64,000 nucleotides of DNA from Rotaria socialis. Its lineage: Eukaryota; Rotifera; Eurotatoria; Philodinida; Philodinidae. The translations under genes were made by a program, and so were the position numbers. Position 1 is the first letter of the stretch, and every line of letters begins with the position of its first letter. Under the pieces are notes generated by a model. The model was not told the DNA's origin. It did not search any database and was given only the letters and a program-made list of their open reading frames with translations. This document shows positions 60,923 to 64,000 of the stretch, piece after piece. The DNA lies in NCBI GenBank assembly GCA_905331475.1, contig CAJNYU010003841.1, positions 1-64,000 of the forward strand, written 5' to 3'.

Positions 60923-61633
60923 CCTTTTCTTGAATTTCTAGGACTGTTTGTTCATTCATTTTGAATTGCTAACCTCTTGATATTCAAAAGAAAAATTTTG
61001 AAATTATCAGAGGAAGTGCACCTCGATGTGTAGACAATGTTTCGAGATGCTGTCTTGTCGAAGATAGTGAAGCCATGATGGCAAATAAATTGATCCAAAT
61101 TTTGTCTTTGTTGTTTTGAGACGCTTGATCAAGCTTTTTAAAATTAGCTACTAGAAATTGCTTGGAACAATCGTCTTTTTCTTTTTGTCCTTTCAAATAA
61201 CAGTGCCTTACTATTGAAATCAATGTAGAATATGCCAGCTTTTTTTTAAATTTCTTTGTTTTGTAAGAACTATTCTCTTGAATATGAAAAAATACCCATT
61301 TCAAACATTATAAAATATGTATAAGCAAAGTTTTAGACTAGTTCCGAGAAACAGTTATGCTTCTTCATAAAAGTATTGATCTGCAGACGAGCATGTAGTT
61401 ATTCGATAGAGGACTACCCTGGACTAAATTGACGGTCAGAAGAAAAAATTAATTTTTAGCTCATGCAAAAGAGGTACCATTAACTAGTTGTTATTAAACT
61501 TGATTAGCTAATGTTTTAGTTTGTTAGTAATGATGATTCATCACACATCAGCTATTTTATCTATTTGGCTGATCAAATAATTTTCCTCGATATTTATTTT
61601 AATCGCTCATATTTGCATACAAAAAAATAAAGT
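60923..61633. other. Intergenic, no supported gene
   Basis: This 711-bp stretch lies between the MITE and the CFAP263 gene. A minus-strand frame at 60984-61304 has no recognisable family. Confidence 0.45.
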
Positions 61634-63152
61634 TTATCGCGCTTGTAATTCATTACTCCAATTAGCTGAATTATTTTCATACTGAGCATTACGTTGAAGT
61701 GCTTGCCATTGTTGTTTACTTTGTTGTAAGGCCATCTAAAATATATCGTTCGATGAGTTCAATCGTCAATAGCAAAACATAGAAAGTACACTTACTGCTG
61801 CAATTTCAACTTTTCTTTCCCAGACTTCACAATCACGTTCAAGGTTATAAAGTAATGCTTTCTTTTTAACATAATCTAATACATCTGGTACTTCGTATTC
61901 TTCTGTTTGTTCAGCAAGATGACTATGTATTTTAGCAACACGTGATTGTTCTTGAGTGGCATCGATCATTTCTTGTTCAGCACGACCATGTAAATTATTT
62001 TGTTTACTAATACGTTGTTCAATATCAAGCAAATCTTTAATTTGCCTATTTAAATCATCTTTGAAACGATTCAATGATTGAGTTGCTTTGCCAACTTGTC
62101 TCTTAAGAAGAATAAGTTCAACATTTTTCTCATCAATTTTATCTAAATATTGTTTATTTTCGATTTGCAATTGATGAAAATCAACTTCATGTAAGGTTTC
62201 GCCCATTTCCTCTTTTTGTCTTAATTGTGTTTCTAAACGTACGATTTGTCTTTTCAAACCTGACGAACGATCACGTAATTTATTTATTAATGATTCACGT
62301 GTTTTAATACGTTCAACGAAGTAACGATCGATTTTTTCACCAACTACTTTATGTGTACGTTTATCAATTGAAGATTCTTGTGTCTTATGAAATTCAGCTA
62401 TGGCTGCTTCGAAATCTTTTATTTCTATATCAATCCATTCAGCATCGGACTAAAATGAAAGAAAAACTATTAGATTTATTTTCGATTTATTTTTAGAAAT
62501 AAAAACCTCGAGTTGATCCATTTTTTTTTCATTTGCTGTTTCACGACGAGATTTTTCATTTCTCATTTGTTCGTATTCAGTTGTAATGATATCAATTTTC
62601 TGTTCAAGTGATAATTGTATACGAAAATCACCTTGTGTACTTCGCGATTTTGATCGTTTACGTGCAAAACGATCATTTCGACTTGTACCGCCGACAGTTG
62701 TTAAATCTTGAGATGAACTTGTTGGTGTTGTTGCTTGTGAAGCATTAGCTGCGGGTGCCGCTGGTGCAGCTGTTATTGGTTCAGATTTTTTTCTTTCCAA
62801 ATTTATTTCAAAAATATTGTTTTCAAATGTTAAATCAACTATTTCACGTCTAAGCGAGATATCAATATTTTATTTCGAATAACAAAAGAGTAAAAAAAAC
62901 AATCAACTTGTTCTCTCAATGAACTAAAGCAGAGCAGCGCTTATTAAATGAGCACTTACGATAGATCTTTTTTTTTCTAAAGTTTTTTATCTTATCAAAC
63001 AAAAGTCAATAAGAAATATAGATAATTAAATATATTTACTCAAGTTTTTCTAATCGTTGTTGAAGTTCAATATCATCAGCATCATCGTTGGCAGTAGTAC
63101 CAAGATGATCAGCTGATGATGATCCACTAAAGCTTGATCGTGCTTCAGCCAT
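61634..63152 (-). CDS. CCDC113: Cilia and flagella coiled-coil protein CFAP263 (CCDC113)
   Basis: Four exons on the minus strand: 63040-63152, 62507-62849, 61796-62449, 61634-61735; 403 residues. Seen: an acidic N-terminus with ELQQRLEKLE; an Ala/Ser/Thr-rich insert after ERKKSEP; the block RKRSKSRSTQGDF followed by LSLEQKIDIITTEYEQM; and then nearly continuous coiled coil. The diagnostic stretch is LRQKEEMGETLHEVDFHQLQ followed by IENKQYLDKI, and near the end EVPDVLDYVKKKALL with WERKVEIA. This order and wording match CCDC113/CFAP263, a protein of motile cilia (central apparatus and radial-spoke region) and centriolar satellites. The length is close to the vertebrate protein (about 377), with the extra residues in the low-complexity insert. 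All introns are GT-AG. A hAT-type MITE is inserted about 400 bp upstream of the start. Confidence 0.92.
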
Positions 63153-63550
63153 TATCAGTTGATTCTATTTTATTTTTAAAATCACTCAAGATCTTATTTA
63201 AAAGGGGAATGCGTGATCAATCAAGCCATTCACGCAAATATGTTACTATCGGTGATGGCCTCTCTTAAAAAAATAACAGTTTTGAAGAGCAGACAGATGT
63301 CGTCTTTCGACATATGTAAGAAAAGAACAATTTGTTTCAATATTAGTTAAAAGACTGATAGTAGCAACAACAAATGTATATATAAATCGTTGAAAAAAGG
63401 TTCAGTTGCCTTCTTTATATGATCCATGATAATTGTACATCGTAGTAGTTTTTGAGCGTACCCAGGTTGAATGATACATAATTCGGTCACGGCCAGTATA
63501 CAGCATGTAAACAGTTGGATTCGACAATGTTTTGTCAAAGCTACGGATAG
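63153..63550. other. Upstream region of CFAP263
   Basis: About 400 bp that probably includes the CFAP263 promoter. No coding frame is supported. Confidence 0.45.
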
Positions 63551-63558
63551 CTGTAATC
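63551..63558. repeat. Target-site duplication, left
   Basis: CTGTAATC, identical to 63891-63898. Confidence 0.88.
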
Positions 63559-63890
63559 CAGGGGCGGCGGAGCGTCATTAAGTTAGATGAGGCTCATCAT
63601 ATTTTTTTGCTACCGTGGAATTTTATGAAACATCAAGTAGTAAATAAGTCTTCTTTTTATTGAACTTCAGTAAAAATAAAAATGGTCAGTATAAGAAAGA
63701 AGATTGGAAAATACCGAAAACTACTTTTCTTTGCTCCTTCTCTGATACAAGAACAAAAAATAGCAATATTCAGTACAAAAGCAAATGAGGCTGAGTCTCA
63801 TATTGCGAAATCTAGGTGAGGTTGAGCCTCATCTGCTGAAAACTAGGTGAGGCTCAAGCCTCACCTGTCTCAATGGCTCCGCCGCCACTG
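63559..63890. mobile_element. Non-autonomous hAT-type MITE, 332 bp
   Basis: The terminal inverted repeats begin CAGGGGCGGCGGAGC at the left and CAGTGGCGGCGGAGC at the right (read inward). The repeat continues more weakly into TGAGGCTxxxCCTCA palindromes near both ends. A perfect 8-bp target duplication, CTGTAATC, flanks it. The GC-rich ends contrast with the AT-rich interior, and there is no open frame. The end sequence CAGxGGCGG and the duplication length place it in the hAT superfamily. It is a different family from the element at 60525. Confidence 0.88.
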
Positions 63891-63898
63891 CTGTAATC
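63891..63898. repeat. Target-site duplication, right
   Basis: CTGTAATC, second copy, directly after the element at 63559-63890. Confidence 0.88.
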
Positions 63899-64000
63899 AT
63901 CAACTGATTATATGCTTCATAATTGTTTTTTTTTATATTTAGATAACTGACGAGAAGAGTAGAGCAATCAGTATTGCCCATATGTGTATAAAACAGAAAC

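Noticed and set aside
60984..61304. 106-residue minus-strand frame
   Set aside because: Lys/Ser-rich with no family and no splice partners. It could be an exon of an unknown gene, but nothing supports it.
1..64000. CRISPR arrays, prophage, bacterial operons, rRNA genes
   Set aside because: None seen. The window is eukaryotic nuclear DNA with spliced genes.

Overview
The window looks like nuclear DNA of a small invertebrate, most likely a bdelloid rotifer. It is AT-rich and uses the standard code. Most introns are 45-80 bp GT-AG introns. The genes are animal genes (mitochondrial MRS2 and MITOK, DNA polymerase lambda, NEK4-type kinase, CFAP263/CCDC113, FAM124, globin, EGF and ZP proteins), but two glycosidases have plant/fungal/bacterial-type motifs. 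The taxon is an inference. I built the gene models by hand from reading frames, splice sites and intron phases; most multi-exon models sum to an intact frame.

Layout. 1-3.8 kb: no gene recognised. 3.8-11.5 kb: an intronless MRS2 gene, an 8-exon GH27 alpha-galactosidase carrying an inserted ricin-type lectin, a broken SOUL heme-binding gene, and on the minus strand a disordered protein with a KEN box. 11.5-24 kb: gene-poor, apart from a 3-exon N-myristoylated-type globin (17.0-18.4 kb) and a doubtful two-exon short secreted peptide. 24-26.5 kb: FAM124 (minus). 29.7-32.3 kb: a 13-exon secreted multi-EGF protein built from phase 1-1 exons. 34.4-36 kb: a 9-exon multi-pass membrane protein (minus). 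36.7-39.4 kb: a disturbed segment bounded by two single-N gaps, each abutting an inverted copy of nearby sequence; between them lies a class A GPCR with four frame breaks. 39.4-43.2 kb: no gene seen. 43.2-44.5 kb: a second GH27 gene (minus) without the lectin insert. 45.3-47.7 kb: a ZP-C membrane protein. 47.9-50 kb (minus): MITOK/CCDC51 followed after 18 bp by a protein with three cold-shock domains, a possible bicistronic unit. 51.1 kb: a 72-residue orphan. 52.2-54.4 kb: DNA polymerase lambda. 56-59.4 kb: NEK4-like kinase. 60.2 kb: tRNA-Gly(TCC). 60.5-60.9 and 63.6-63.9 kb: two short non-autonomous elements with hAT-type ends and 8-bp target duplications. 61.6-63.2 kb: CFAP263/CCDC113.

Functionally the genes are mixed: three mitochondrial proteins (Mg2+ channel, K+ channel subunit, cold-shock-domain protein), two ciliary/centrosomal candidates (NEK4, CFAP263), two secreted alpha-galactosidases, and one DNA repair polymerase. 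No single dedicated system emerges. The most notable items are the lectin-in-glycosidase architecture, the likely non-animal origin of the GH27 pair, the MITOK/cold-shock unit, the unusual globin and the two hAT-type MITEs.
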